Below the pieces are notes generated by a model. That model did no database searches and had not been told where the DNA came from. It was given only the letters and a program-made list of their open reading frames with translations. The position numbers and the translations under genes are program-made. DNA of 64,000 nt from Chitinibacter tainanensis DSM 15459 (GTDB lineage: Bacteria; Pseudomonadota; Gammaproteobacteria; Burkholderiales; Chitinibacteraceae), in the NCBI RefSeq assembly GCF_000429785.1, contig NZ_AUCN01000009.1:681261-745260 (forward strand), in the 5' to 3' direction. Shown here piece after piece: positions 1-10,825 of the stretch (position 1 is the first letter of the stretch; every line of letters starts with the position of its first letter).

Positions 1-1
1 G

Positions 2-1414
2 ACATTTGTAACAAGCCAGCATCCGCACCCGAGCGGCCAAATCGAATTTGATCGCGAGCTGATCGTGCGTTACGACGGCAAAGGGCCGCGCTATACGTCT
101 TACCCGACTGCGGATCGCTTTACGCAAGCCATGACCAGCCCTCAGCTGGAGCAGATATTACAACAACGCTTACCCGGCGCGCTAGCCAATCCGCTATCGT
201 TGTATTTTCACATCCCTTTCTGCAATACCGTATGTTATTACTGCGGCTGTAACAAGATTATTACGAAAGACACCAGCAAAGCGGATGTGTATCTGGATTA
301 TCTCGGGCGCGAGCTGGCCCAGTATGCGCAGGCCTTGCCGCAGCGCTCGCGGGTCAGTCAGCTGCATTTAGGCGGCGGTACGCCCACCTTTTTAAATGAA
401 GCGCAGCTTGAGCGCTTGCTGGGGATGGTGCGTAGCCATTTTGAGCTCTTGCCGACTGGCGAATACTCCATCGAGATTGATCCGCGCAAAGTGGGCGAAT
501 CGATGATCCGTACCTTGGCGAAGCTGGGTTTTAACCGGATGAGTGTGGGTATTCAAGATTTCAACCCCGCAGTGCAAGAAGCCGTGAATCGGGTGCAATC
601 GCAAGAAGAAACCCGCACTGTGATTGAAGCCGCCCGCATGCATGGTTTTAAATCGGTGAGTGTCGATCTGATTTATGGCCTACCCAAGCAAACCGTGGCC
701 AGCGTCGCTGAAACGATTACGCAAGTGCTGACTTTGCGCCCGGATCGCATCGCACTCTACAACTATGCCCACTTGCCCGAGCGCTTTATGCCGCAGCGGC
801 GGATTAATGAGGCCGAATTGCCCTCCGCTAGCGATAAGCTGGATATGCTGCAAAACGCCATTCGCGATCTCTTGGCGGCGGGTTATGTGCTGATCGGCAT
901 GGATCACTTTGCCTTGCCGAATGATGACCTGGCCGTGGCGCAGCGCCGTGGGCGCCTACAGCGCAATTTTCAGGGTTACTCTACCCATGCCGACTGTGAT
1001 TTGCTGGCCTTTGGCGTGTCGTCGATTGGCAAGGTGGGCGGCCAGTACTACCAAAATGTAAAAACGCTGGAAGAGTACTATCAGGCGGTGGATGTGCAGC
1101 AGTTGCCGGTGCAGCGCGGCCTGACGATGAATCGCGATGATGTGATTCGCCGGGCGGTGATTCAGGCGCTGATGTGCCAATTTGAACTGTACTTTCAGGC
1201 GATTGAAGTCAGCTATATGATCGATTTTGCCGAGTATTTTGCTGACGAGCTGCAATTGCTCGCGCCGCTGGTCGAAGACGGTTTGCTGCAGATTGAGGCC
1301 GATGGTCTGTTTGTAACCGGCAAAGGCCGGCTGCTGATCCGTTCGATTGCCATGGTGTTTGATCGATATTTGCGGACAACGGTGACGCAAGCGCGGTATT
1401 CTCGCCTGATTTAA
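2..1414 (+). CDS. hemN: Oxygen-independent coproporphyrinogen III oxidase, 5' end outside window
   Basis: Radical-SAM enzyme that oxidatively decarboxylates coproporphyrinogen III to protoporphyrinogen IX in anaerobic heme synthesis; cytoplasmic. The CxxxCxxC iron-sulfur motif (CNTVCYYC) is encoded near bases 215-240, followed by the GGGTP SAM motif, DLIYGLP and the NFQGYST block typical of HemN. The first GTG (base 65) would cut into the conserved N-terminal segment (RYDGKGPRYTSYPTA). The frame stays open to base 2 without an ATG or GTG, so the true start lies before the window. The next gene begins 16 bp after the stop and may be co-transcribed. The identity is secure; only the start is missing. 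Confidence 0.95.
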   Translation, partial: TFVTSQHPHPSGQIEFDRELIVRYDGKGPRYTSYPTADRFTQAMTSPQLEQILQQRLPGALANPLSLYFHIPFCNTVCYYCGCNKIITKDTSKADVYLDYLGRELAQYAQALPQRSRVSQLHLGGGTPTFLNEAQLERLLGMVRSHFELLPTGEYSIEIDPRKVGESMIRTLAKLGFNRMSVGIQDFNPAVQEAVNRVQSQEETRTVIEAARMHGFKSVSVDLIYGLPKQTVASVAETITQVLTLRPDRIALYNYAHLPERFMPQRRINEAELPSASDKLDMLQNAIRDLLAAGYVLIGMDHFALPNDDLAVAQRRGRLQRNFQGYSTHADCDLLAFGVSSIGKVGGQYYQNVKTLEEYYQAVDVQQLPVQRGLTMNRDDVIRRAVIQALMCQFELYFQAIEVSYMIDFAEYFADELQLLAPLVEDGLLQIEADGLFVTGKGRLLIRSIAMVFDRYLRTTVTQARYSRLI

Positions 1415-1430
1415 CGGTGGGCGGGATAGC

Positions 1431-2099
1431 GTGCTGGAAGTAGATTTGCTGGCCTTGTTTTTGGCTGGTTTGCTCGGTGGCGGGCATTGTGTGGGCATGT
1501 GCAGCGGCATCGTCACGGCCTTTAGTTTGCAATTGCCGGCCACGGCGCGTTGGCCGTATTTGCTGGGCTTTAATCTGGGCCGACTGGCCGGCTATGCACT
1601 GATCGGCGCCTTGCTGGGTGGTTTGGCAAGCTTTGCGCTGCTTTTGCAATTGCAGGCGCTCAAACTCTCGCTGTTTGTCCTCGCTAATCTACTGCTGCTC
1701 TTGCTGGGGCTGTATATCGCCGGTGTTAATCGTTGGCTCACTCGCGTCGAAGCCTTGGGGCAGCCGCTGTGGCGGCGGGTGCAGCCGCTGATGCGGCGCT
1801 TGTTGCCGGTGCGCTCGGTGTGGCACACGCCGCTAATTGGTCTCTTATGGGGCTGGATACCCTGCGGGCTGGTGTACACCGCCTCTTTATCGGCGCTGGC
1901 GAGCGGCAGTGCGAGCCACGGGGCGGGGGTGATGCTGGCCTTTGGGCTGGGAACTTTGCCCAATCTGTTATTGATGGGCTTGTTTGCCCGCCAGCTACAG
2001 CAAGGCCTGCAAAAACCCTGGGTGCGGCCACTGTGCGGCGGGTTGATTGTGGCGATGGCGCTGTGGCAGCTTTATACCCTGTTGGGTATCTATTTGTAG
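1431..2099 (+). CDS. Sulfite exporter TauE/SafE-like (DsbD_2/COG2836) membrane protein
   Basis: A 222-residue polytopic inner-membrane protein with about six hydrophobic segments. It has the two paired motifs of the DsbD_2/COG2836 group: GGGHCVGMC near residues 16-24, and WIPCGLVY near residue 140. Relatives often sit beside cbb3 oxidase and hemN genes and are linked to copper or thiol handling during cytochrome maturation; that role here is inferred from the neighbour hemN. The GTG start follows a GGTGGGCGGG purine stretch. The last codons and the stop lie inside one of the 47-bp dyads (2085-2131). The family call is good; the substrate is unknown. Confidence 0.8.
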   Translation: MLEVDLLALFLAGLLGGGHCVGMCSGIVTAFSLQLPATARWPYLLGFNLGRLAGYALIGALLGGLASFALLLQLQALKLSLFVLANLLLLLLGLYIAGVNRWLTRVEALGQPLWRRVQPLMRRLLPVRSVWHTPLIGLLWGWIPCGLVYTASLSALASGSASHGAGVMLAFGLGTLPNLLLMGLFARQLQQGLQKPWVRPLCGGLIVAMALWQLYTLLGIYL

Positions 2100-2131
2100 A
2101 CCTTTTATTATCTGAATTAGCTGGCAATACC
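2085..2131. repeat. 47-bp GGTAT/ATACC dyad, copy 1
   Basis: GGTAT at 2085-2089 and ATACC at 2127-2131, 42 bp apart start to start, each extended by one G or C (GGGTAT...ATACCC). It straddles the stop codon of the TauE-like gene and has an AT-rich centre. It belongs to the ten-copy family described in the findings. Confidence 0.75.
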
Positions 2132-2142
2132 CATGTGGCTGG

Positions 2143-2631
2143 CTAAAGTGTGCGGCTCATTAACTCGGCGGCGCCGTATTTGCGCAGATCAGCGCCGTTG
2201 CGCTCGGCCACAAAGCCATGCCTTAGCCAGAATGCCGGTGCGCGCCCCACCGCGATCAGCATCGCCCGTGGCAGTTGCTGCGCCCGCGCCCAGCTTAGTG
2301 CCGTATCAATCAATTGCTCGGCCACCCCAAGCCCGCGCGCGCTGGGCGCGACGGCCAGATCGTGCAGATAAAAGCAGTCCGCAGCGGCATGTGGCTGTGG
2401 CCAGCAAAGCTGTCGGCTGTCGAGATCGGGTGGATGCCAGCCTTGCCAGGGGTGGCAAAACAAATACCCTAGCGCTTCGCCATCGCGCTCGGCCAGCCAG
2501 TGGCTGGCTGGCGAAAAGGCAATTTTGGCGGCAAAGCATTCGGCTTGCTCTAAGAGTTCCGGTGGGTAGCAGCTGGCTTGAATGGCGGCAACTGCCGGCA
2601 AATCGGCAGCGGTGAGTGGGCGAATCAGCAT
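2143..2631 (-). CDS. GNAT family N-acetyltransferase
   Basis: A 162-residue single-domain GNAT protein. The acetyl-CoA-binding signature is clear: a beta strand (YLHDLAVAP) followed by the pyrophosphate loop ARGLGVAEQLI near residues 95-105. It ends with the usual FWLRHGF strand-helix element. GNAT enzymes move an acetyl group from acetyl-CoA to an amine; the acceptor cannot be predicted. It is encoded against the flanking genes, with about 75 bp to the divergent cysteine-cluster gene, so it is probably a single transcription unit. Family is certain, substrate unknown. Confidence 0.85.
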   Translation of the reverse strand: MLIRPLTAADLPAVAAIQASCYPPELLEQAECFAAKIAFSPASHWLAERDGEALGYLFCHPWQGWHPPDLDSRQLCWPQPHAAADCFYLHDLAVAPSARGLGVAEQLIDTALSWARAQQLPRAMLIAVGRAPAFWLRHGFVAERNGADLRKYGAAELMSRTL

Positions 2632-2706
2632 GGTAAAACTTGACCCCAGGCGGGGAATTGGATTGAATGCGGCCCTGATTGTAATCGCTGGATCGGGTGG
2701 CTGAAT

Positions 2707-3045
2707 ATGGAAAATGTGTGCTTGAGCTGTGGCGCCTGCTGTGCGGCGTTCCGGGTGTCATTTGATCGCTCGGAGCTTAGTAGCGAAGGCGGCACGGTGC
2801 CCGATAGCTTGGCGGATGACGAAACGGCCTACACCGCCCGTATGCGCGGCACCGATTATGCGCAGCCGCGGTGCTTGGCGCTGGTGGGCAAGGTCGGTGA
2901 GCGGGTGTACTGTGGCATCTATCTCGAGCGTCCATCGCCCTGTCGCGAGTTTGGCGCGCTGGCCGAAATCGGGGTGTATAGCGCGGCCTGTAATCGCGCC
3001 CGCGCGCGACACGGTCTGCCGCCGCTGGAGATTGCGGGCGATTAA
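2707..3045 (+). CDS. YkgJ-type zinc/iron-chelating cysteine-cluster protein
   Basis: A 112-residue soluble protein beginning with CLSCGACC, the signature of the YkgJ (CxxCxxCC) family, and carrying further cysteines at CLAL, YCGIY, PSPCREF and AACN. The family is thought to bind a metal or iron-sulfur cluster; its role is not known. The start ATG is supported by the motif sitting at residues 5-12, as in relatives. The gene ends about 75 bp before a shared bidirectional terminator. No operon partner is evident. Confidence 0.85.
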   Translation: MENVCLSCGACCAAFRVSFDRSELSSEGGTVPDSLADDETAYTARMRGTDYAQPRCLALVGKVGERVYCGIYLERPSPCREFGALAEIGVYSAACNRARARHGLPPLEIAGD

Positions 3046-3118
3046 GCGCTGGTTCGATTCTGTTGGGCTCAGCGATCGCCACGCAACTGAGCAAGCCCAA
3101 AGCGCAGCCCTGCCGGGC

Positions 3119-3152
3119 AATAAAAAAGCAGCCCGCAGGCTGCTTTTTTATT
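3119..3152. terminator. Bidirectional rho-independent terminator
   Basis: A perfect inverted repeat (AAAAAAGCAGCC, 4-nt loop, GGCTGCTTTTTT) with A and T runs on both sides. It lies between the convergent cysteine-cluster gene and the RNA helicase and can end transcription from either side. Confidence 0.9.
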
Positions 3153-3168
3153 GGGTAAGGCGCGATGC

Positions 3169-4974
<1,806 letters not shown>

Positions 4975-5346
4975 GTTGGCAGTCCTTATATGTGTGGCCA
5001 AGTCCATGACTTGACTCAGCATCGACGCCAACCAGAAGTTCCGCTATCAACAACTGCAGTGCGGGGAAGAAGGTCAGAGGCGATGAGATCTATGAAAAAG
5101 CAAAACGCCCACCGAAAGAAATAAAGTGTGCAACAAACCTGCCATCGGCAGCGAAACTGTTGCAATGCAGCGGGCAATGCATCGAAGGGGGCGAATTATG
5201 CCTAGGTGTTGCCAATAATGCAACACACATTTTCAGATGCTTGAATTCGCTGCGGGATGCTGCTAGCCAATTCGGGTTTTTACTCAGTGGTTTTTTCTTG
5301 TGCTAGGTGGGCGAAAGCTTGGGCGTGGCGATGTTAAAATGCGCGT
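4975..5346. other. Intergenic region between divergent rhlE and a mutase-like gene
   Basis: About 370 bp with no convincing gene. Short open frames here lack ribosome-binding sites and family features. It must carry the promoter and leader of the helicase on the minus strand and the promoter of the gene starting at 5347. TAAAAT at 5335-5340 resembles a -10 box but has no good -35 partner. Long leaders are common for cold-regulated DEAD-box genes, but I see no defined element. Confidence 0.5.
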
Positions 5347-6378
5347 ATGACGACCTTGACCCAACTTGAACTGATTCTGCCCGGCGCGCTGTGGCCGCAG
5401 CTAAATACACGCGCCGCGATCTGGCAAAACCAAGCCCTGCCGGCGCTGGCCAAACTCTATGGCGCAAGCCGAAAAAGCATTTTGTCACTGCGCGGGCGGG
5501 CGGCCTACCTGGCTAGCCTAGCGGGGCTGGCGCAGCTACCCGCCGGGCCAATTTTGGCGGCGCACTATCAAGCCCAAAGTGCTACACCACTCACGGCGGG
5601 CTACTGGTTGCTGGCTGAGCCGGTGCACCTGCGGCTGGAACGTGATCATCTCACCGTCTTGGGTGAGCCGTATCTGGCCTGCCAGCAAGCGGAAGCCGAG
5701 GCGCTAGTGGCCAGCCTGAATGGCTTGTATGGTGCGGATGGCTGGCAGTTTATTGCCATCAGCCCGCGCCAATGGCTGCTGCGCCTGCCGGCTGACCCGC
5801 AGCTGGAGTTTATCCCGCTGGATCAAGCGCTTAATCGCGATCTGAACGACGTTTTGCCTGCAGGGCCGAAGGCGCTGCAATTTCATGCCTTATTGAATGA
5901 AATGCAAATGTTGCTGTACCAGCATCCGGTGAACGACGCCCGCGATGCGGCAGGCCAGCCATTGGTGCACAGTGTGTGGCTATCGGGTGGTGGCGTATAT
6001 CCTACAGATCAAGATGTAGCAATGCCTGCGGCGCTATACGCCGATGATGTATTGCTGAGTGCCTTGGGGGCGCAACCGTCTGTGCCAGGCAATTTTGCTG
6101 CGGCTCAGGGGCTGAATATCAGCCATGCTCGCGTTTTACTCGATGATTTGCGCTATCCGGCAATTTACGGTGAAGGCTATCAGTGGCAGCAAATCTGGCT
6201 GCGCTGGGAAGCCGACTGGTTTGCGCCGGCCTTGGCCGCGTTGCAGGCTGGCAGCCTGTCGGAGTTATGCCTCACCTTGCCCGATACCGGCGAGCAATGC
6301 CGCATTCGGCGGAGTGATTTATGGCGCTTCTGGCGTCGGCCTACTTTGCCGATCGGGCCGTTGACGGAGGAAGGCTGA
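5347..6378 (+). CDS. Conserved protein annotated in relatives as cofactor-independent phosphoglycerate mutase-like (COG4255)
   Basis: A 343-residue soluble protein. Its clearest block is FHALLNEMQMLLYQHPVN followed by a small-residue stretch and VWLSGGG, around residues 178-218. This matches a betaproteobacterial family usually found just before recJ and labelled phosphoglycerate-mutase-like, although I know of no proof of activity. The stop overlaps the recJ start (TGATG), so translation is probably coupled. No membrane segment or signal peptide is evident. The conserved pairing with recJ is the strongest evidence that this is a real gene; the enzymatic label is weak. Confidence 0.65.
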   Translation: MTTLTQLELILPGALWPQLNTRAAIWQNQALPALAKLYGASRKSILSLRGRAAYLASLAGLAQLPAGPILAAHYQAQSATPLTAGYWLLAEPVHLRLERDHLTVLGEPYLACQQAEAEALVASLNGLYGADGWQFIAISPRQWLLRLPADPQLEFIPLDQALNRDLNDVLPAGPKALQFHALLNEMQMLLYQHPVNDARDAAGQPLVHSVWLSGGGVYPTDQDVAMPAALYADDVLLSALGAQPSVPGNFAAAQGLNISHARVLLDDLRYPAIYGEGYQWQQIWLRWEADWFAPALAALQAGSLSELCLTLPDTGEQCRIRRSDLWRFWRRPTLPIGPLTEEG

Positions 6379-8090
6379 TGTCGCTGATTCGTCCGCGCCC
6401 CATCGCGCCGCAAGCGGTCGCCGCCCTGCAGCAAGCGGGCTATACCCCGCTGCAGGCGCGAATATATGCCGCCCGTGGCATTGCCGATCCGCAAGAGCTG
6501 GAGCATGAGCTGAGCCGTTTGCTACCGTTTACCCTGTTAAAAAACGCCACCGCGATGGCGGCGCGCTTGGCCGATGCGATTGCAGCAGGCCAGCGCCTGC
6601 TGATCGTGGGCGATTATGATGCCGATGGCGCCACCGCCACCACCTTGGGCATGAAGGGCCTGGCGGCGTTTGGTGCGGTGGTGGATTTCATCGTGCCTAA
6701 TCGCTTTGAGTATGGCTATGGGCTGACGCCCGAGATTGTCGATCTGGCGCGGGCCAAGGCGCCGGATGTGATCATTACCGTGGATAACGGGATCGCGAGT
6801 CTGGCTGGGGTGCGCCATGCGCAGGCTCACGGCATCGAAGTCTTGATTACCGATCACCATTTGCCCGGCGATGAGCTGCCGCCGGCCTTGATCGTGAACC
6901 CGAATCAGCCCGGCTGTACTTTCCCGAGCAAAAATCTGGCCGGTGTCGGGGTGATGTTTTATGTGCTGATGGCCTTGCGGGCCGAATTGCGCCAGCGCGG
7001 CGTGTACGCCAATGGCCAGCAGGCCGAGCCGAATCTGGCGCAATGGCTGGATATCGTGGCGCTGGGCACGGTGGCCGATGTGGTGAAGCTTGATGCCAAT
7101 AACCGCATTCTGGTCGAGCAGGGCCTCAAACGCATGCGCGCCGGCCGTGCCTGCACCGGCATCATGGCGCTGTTTGCGGCGGCGGGGCGTTATCACGGCC
7201 GTGCTAGCTGTTTTGATCTGGGCTTTACGCTGGGGCCGCGCTTAAATGCGGCCGGGCGGCTGGATGATATGAGCTTTGGCATCAACACCTTGCTCGCCAC
7301 CGATGAAGGTCAGGCATTGCAGCAAGCCAAGGCGCTGGATCAACTCAATCGCGCGCGGCGCGAAATTGAGCAGGGCATGCGCGAAGAGGCCGAACGCGCC
7401 TTGCTGGCTGTGGATGTGGCTGATCGCTACAGCTTGTGTCTGTATCAGCCCGACTGGCATCAGGGCGTGATCGGGATTGTGGCCTCGCGGGTCAAAGATC
7501 AGTTTCACCGCCCCACGCTGGTGTTTGCCGATGGCGGCGTCGAAGGCGTGGTGTGCGATGAAATCAAGGGCTCGGGTCGCTCGATCCCCGGTTTGCATCT
7601 GCGCGATGCGCTCGATCTCGTTTCCAAGCGGCAGCCGCAGTTAATCCGCAAATTTGGCGGGCATGCGATGGCGGCTGGGCTGACGATTGCCAAGGCCGAT
7701 TACGCTGCTTTTGCCGCCGCATTTGAGGATGTGTGTCGTGAACTTCTGGATGAGAGCCAGCTCACACGGGTGATTGAAACCGATGGCGAGTTGCCGGCCG
7801 ATGCGCTACAAATCGCCACCGCCGAGCAACTGGATCGGCAGGTCTGGGGGCAGGGCTTTCCGGCGCCCGTTTTTCAGGGGCGCTTTCGGGTGGTTGAACA
7901 GCGCATCGTGGGTGAAAAACACAGCAAGCTCAAGCTCAGCAGCCCTGAGGGTATGGTGCTAGACGCTATGTGTTTCAACTACGCCGAGCCGATACCCCGG
8001 GATATTCAGGCCGTGTATAAAATCGCCGTTAACGAATTTCGCGGCGAACGGCATTTGCAGTTACAGTTGGAATATTGCGAAGCAGTTTAA
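6378..8090 (+). CDS. recJ: Single-stranded-DNA-specific exonuclease RecJ
   Basis: A 5'-to-3' single-strand exonuclease of the DHH family, used in RecF-pathway recombination and mismatch repair; about 570 residues. Catalytic motifs are present: DYDADG near residue 80, TVDNGI, the DHH motif in TDHHLPGD, LGTVADVV and GGHAMAAG, then the OB-fold end with NEFRGERHLQLQLE. I chose ATG 6378 over an upstream in-frame start because GGAGGAAGG sits directly before it and the family begins there. It overlaps the preceding stop. One 47-bp dyad lies in the 3' part of the gene without disturbing the alignment. Confidence 0.95.
   Translation: MSLIRPRPIAPQAVAALQQAGYTPLQARIYAARGIADPQELEHELSRLLPFTLLKNATAMAARLADAIAAGQRLLIVGDYDADGATATTLGMKGLAAFGAVVDFIVPNRFEYGYGLTPEIVDLARAKAPDVIITVDNGIASLAGVRHAQAHGIEVLITDHHLPGDELPPALIVNPNQPGCTFPSKNLAGVGVMFYVLMALRAELRQRGVYANGQQAEPNLAQWLDIVALGTVADVVKLDANNRILVEQGLKRMRAGRACTGIMALFAAAGRYHGRASCFDLGFTLGPRLNAAGRLDDMSFGINTLLATDEGQALQQAKALDQLNRARREIEQGMREEAERALLAVDVADRYSLCLYQPDWHQGVIGIVASRVKDQFHRPTLVFADGGVEGVVCDEIKGSGRSIPGLHLRDALDLVSKRQPQLIRKFGGHAMAAGLTIAKADYAAFAAAFEDVCRELLDESQLTRVIETDGELPADALQIATAEQLDRQVWGQGFPAPVFQGRFRVVEQRIVGEKHSKLKLSSPEGMVLDAMCFNYAEPIPRDIQAVYKIAVNEFRGERHLQLQLEYCEAV
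7950..7996. repeat. 47-bp GGTAT/ATACC dyad, copy 2 (inside recJ)
   Basis: GGTAT at 7950 and ATACC at 7992, 42 bp apart, extended to GGGTAT...ATACCC. It is read in recJ as GGT ATG ... CCG ATA CCC, so the right arm uses an ATA isoleucine codon, which is infrequent in this window. RecJ shows no insertion here. Confidence 0.7.
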
Positions 8091-8111
8091 ACCCCGCCAA
8101 GGAAATTGCGC

Positions 8112-9440
8112 ATGGCTCCGCGTTTTGCCCTTCTTGTTCGTGCTACTGGCTGGCTGTTGGCTGGCGCTTTCTCGGCCGCGGCCCACGCCGGATTTTTATT
8201 GCCCAGTAGCGAAGCGGCCAAACGCGATCAGCTAGCCTGCCAGCCCACCGCCGTGCTGGGGGTGCTTGAATGCGAGCAGCTGAGCGCGCCGCCGCCCCCC
8301 GTGCGCAATGACCCGAGCATTTATGCGCCCGAGTTTGTGGCCAATAGCGGCCCCAGCATTCCCGAGCAACAAGTCGAAGCGCCGATGCTGCCGGTGCTGG
8401 ATGCATTACCGGCACGGCTCAAAAACGGGCCGCTCACCATCGCCTGGGATATCTGGTTTGGTACGGCCGGGCAGTGGTGGGAAGTATGGGATAACGACGT
8501 GCTGCGCTATCGTGGTCGCGATTTTAGCCGCCGCACGCGCGATAACGCCCCGCCCGTGCAAGGTGAGCGCGTGCAAGTCACTGAGCTGGCCGAGGCGCGG
8601 CTGGAGTCGGTGCAAAGCGGCGTTTTTCAACTGGCTAAACTCACTCCGGGCGAGCATCAATTTCGCATCAAACTTTGCAACGGCACGCTCGAGGCGCCGC
8701 TGTGTACCGAAGTTCGCGCCGCGACTTGGGTGGAGGCCGGTGAAGAGCCCGGCGCCGTGGCTGAAGCCGGCCCACCCGATGCGCCGGCCTTGGCGTGGAT
8801 TCCGCAAATCACCACCGATGGCGTGGTGACGGTGGCATGGAATTTATGGTGGGGAAATCCCGGTACCCATTGGGAAGTGCTGAACGGCAGCAAGGTGGTG
8901 TACCGCTCGGATAAATTCACCGAAAACAATGATCGCAGCCAAGCCGGCCAAGTGAATTTACCGCTGGCCAATGGCGTGCACGAATTATCGGTGCGCCTGT
9001 GCCGGCGCACATTGTGCGCAGGTTCGGAGAAAATCCGCGTCGAGGCCATGCTCGGGCCCGAGCTTTTGCCGGCCAAGCCGGTGCTGGCGCTGTTTACCCC
9101 GGATGATCCTGACTTGGGCGATGGCTTATTGCCGACGCAAGTGTTATTAAGCTGGAAAACCGAGCAGCCCGGCGTGGCGCCGGATCGCTGGCTGCTGATT
9201 GATCAGACCACCCGCGAAGTGCTGTACAGCCAGGCGCTAAAAACGGATTGCGGCAATGGCGTATGGTGTGGCAGCTGGCAAGGCGTGCCCGCCAGCCGGC
9301 CGGCCAGCTGGCGCGTTAAGCTCTGTCAAGCCAAGCGCTGCGTGGATTCGGACGTGCTGCAAGTGCCCGCGGTGGGCGAAGAAAGTGGCCCGGCGGTGGT
9401 GGAGCCGCTAGGCAAACCCACGGCCGCACAGGCACAATAG
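8112..9440 (+). CDS. Secreted protein with three ChiA-N-terminal-like modules and no catalytic domain
   Basis: About 442 residues with a signal peptide (hydrophobic stretch to about residue 26, cleavage after AHA). ATG 8112 is chosen over an upstream TTG because AAGGAAA lies 8 nt before it. Three modules follow, near residues 95-205, 215-310 and 320-425. The first two share IAWDIW or VAWNLW, then W-E-V, and a closing LC...C strand (LCNGTLEAPLC, LCRRTLC). The third has VLLSWKTE and LCQAKRC. This matches the N-terminal Ig/FnIII-like domain of Serratia ChiA (VSWNLW ... LCNADGC), which guides chitin chains. No hydrolase domain is present. The likely role is chitin binding or cell-surface attachment; this is inference. 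It starts 21 bp after recJ. Confidence 0.6.
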   Translation: MAPRFALLVRATGWLLAGAFSAAAHAGFLLPSSEAAKRDQLACQPTAVLGVLECEQLSAPPPPVRNDPSIYAPEFVANSGPSIPEQQVEAPMLPVLDALPARLKNGPLTIAWDIWFGTAGQWWEVWDNDVLRYRGRDFSRRTRDNAPPVQGERVQVTELAEARLESVQSGVFQLAKLTPGEHQFRIKLCNGTLEAPLCTEVRAATWVEAGEEPGAVAEAGPPDAPALAWIPQITTDGVVTVAWNLWWGNPGTHWEVLNGSKVVYRSDKFTENNDRSQAGQVNLPLANGVHELSVRLCRRTLCAGSEKIRVEAMLGPELLPAKPVLALFTPDDPDLGDGLLPTQVLLSWKTEQPGVAPDRWLLIDQTTREVLYSQALKTDCGNGVWCGSWQGVPASRPASWRVKLCQAKRCVDSDVLQVPAVGEESGPAVVEPLGKPTAAQAQ

Positions 9441-9467
9441 CGCTCCATCATTTCAGGCTATGTCAGC

Positions 9468-9917
9468 ATGATTGAGTCGCGTGCCTCTGCCGCCCCAGCC
9501 CCATCCTCAGCCTCGCCCACGGACTCGGCCACACCTAGCGCCGAGCAGTTTTTGTTTGTCTATGGCACGCTCAAAGCGGGTTTTGCCAATCACCATTATC
9601 TGGCGCAAGCTACGTATATTGCGCCAGCCTGCACCGAGCATGAGTTTGCGCTGTATACCCTTGACTATCCATTTCTAGCCAAAAGCCCGGCGCTATATCG
9701 TGTGCAGGGTGAATTGTATGCCCTGGATGCGGCCACGCTGGCACAGGTCGATCAGCTAGAAGAACACCCCAACGATTATTGTCGCGAGCTGAGCCCGATC
9801 ATCACGGCTGCGGGCGAGCGGATCTGGGCGTGGGTGTATTTTCATCCGGCGCCGCAAGGGCGCTTGTTGCCGCGCGGCGATTATCAGGCTGATCTGGATA
9901 CGCTCTCAGGTCGCTAG
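9468..9917 (+). CDS. Gamma-glutamylcyclotransferase-like (AIG2/YtfP family) protein
   Basis: A 149-residue protein with the family's N-terminal FVYGTLKAGFANHHYL motif near residue 27, the YRVQGELYAL strand and a DQLEEHP segment containing the expected acidic residue. The family includes gamma-glutamylcyclotransferases and gamma-glutamylamine cyclotransferases that release 5-oxoproline; the exact substrate is unclear. About 22 N-terminal residues are a Ser/Ala/Pro-rich extension before the domain, so a later start is possible, although no later ATG precedes the domain. The ribosome-binding site is weak. It lies between the ChiA-N-like gene and rlmB. Confidence 0.75.
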   Translation: MIESRASAAPAPSSASPTDSATPSAEQFLFVYGTLKAGFANHHYLAQATYIAPACTEHEFALYTLDYPFLAKSPALYRVQGELYALDAATLAQVDQLEEHPNDYCRELSPIITAAGERIWAWVYFHPAPQGRLLPRGDYQADLDTLSGR

Positions 9918-9998
9918 CGCGCGGCCTTAGTCGCAATCTTGCAGCGCGGCGGGGCAAAAAGCCGTAAAATCCCGCCTTTGAATGGGGAATTGCGCCAA

Positions 9999-10754
9999 AT
10001 GCAAAAAAAATTGATCCACGGTTTTCATGCCGTTACCGCGCGTTTGCGCCGTTTTCCGGATAGTGTGCTCGAGCTGTATGTCAGCAACGAGCGCAGCGAT
10101 CCACGGATGAAAGACCTGCTGCGTCTGGCCAAAGAAGCCGATCAGAAAATCACCCCGATGACCGCCGAGCGCATGGATGGCCTGGCCGGCAATGTGCGCC
10201 ATCAGGGTGTGGCCGCGCTGATTGATAGCGATAAGAGCTATCTGTCGATTGAAGATGTGCTCGATGATCTGGATGAGCCGGCCTTTTTGCTGATTCTGGA
10301 TGGCATTACCGATCCGCATAATCTGGGTGCCTGCCTGCGGGTGGCCGATGCCATGGGTGTGCATGCAGTGATTGCCCCCAAAGACAAATGCGTGGGCATT
10401 ACCGCCACCGTTTCGAAAGTGGCGTGTGGCGCGGCCGAAGTGGTGCCCTATGTGATGGTGACTAATCTGGCGCGCACTATTCGTGATTTGAAAGAGCGCG
10501 GCATCTGGATCGTGGGCACAGCTGCCGATGGTCAGACTGATCTGTATAACTACGACCAGACCGGCGCGATTGCCTGGGTCTTGGGCAATGAAGGCGAGGG
10601 CATGCGCCGCCTGACACGCGAGCTGTGCGATTCACTGGTGTCGATTCCGATGTTTGGCACGGTCGAAAGCTTGAATGTGTCGGTGGCCACGGGCATGGTG
10701 CTATCCGAAAGCCGTCGTCAGCGTTTGGCTGCGAGCAAAGCCGCTAGCGCCTAA
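9999..10754 (+). CDS. rlmB: 23S rRNA (guanosine-2'-O)-methyltransferase RlmB
   Basis: A SpoU-family 2'-O-methyltransferase that modifies G2251 in the peptidyl-transferase loop of 23S rRNA; about 251 residues against 243 in E. coli. Motif 1 ([14 protein letters not shown]) is near residue 105, motif 2 (LGNEGEGM) near 195 and motif 3 ([11 protein letters not shown]) near 225. The N-terminal part (LIHGFHAV) is the RNA-binding domain. I chose ATG 9999 because the protein family starts there; the frame is open upstream only through a TTG. The usual partner rnr is not adjacent. Confidence 0.93.
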   Translation: MQKKLIHGFHAVTARLRRFPDSVLELYVSNERSDPRMKDLLRLAKEADQKITPMTAERMDGLAGNVRHQGVAALIDSDKSYLSIEDVLDDLDEPAFLLILDGITDPHNLGACLRVADAMGVHAVIAPKDKCVGITATVSKVACGAAEVVPYVMVTNLARTIRDLKERGIWIVGTAADGQTDLYNYDQTGAIAWVLGNEGEGMRRLTRELCDSLVSIPMFGTVESLNVSVATGMVLSESRRQRLAASKAASA

Positions 10755-10825
10755 AGCTTGCGCAGTGCTGGTGCGCTCGCCGCGCGGGCTGATCCGCACT
10801 GGTGCAGAGCATGAATTATATAAGG

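Noticed and set aside
65..67. GTG at base 65 as the hemN start
   Set aside because: It would remove the conserved N-terminal segment; the open frame continues to the window edge.
3046..3118. Possible tRNA T-arm (GGTTCGATTC) after the cysteine-cluster gene
   Set aside because: No matching acceptor, D or anticodon stems could be formed around it.
9613..9659. Near-match dyad CGTAT...ATACC at 47 bp inside the gamma-glutamylcyclotransferase-like gene
   Set aside because: One base of the left pentamer differs. One-mismatch pairs are expected a few times by chance in 64 kb, so it is not counted with the ten exact copies.
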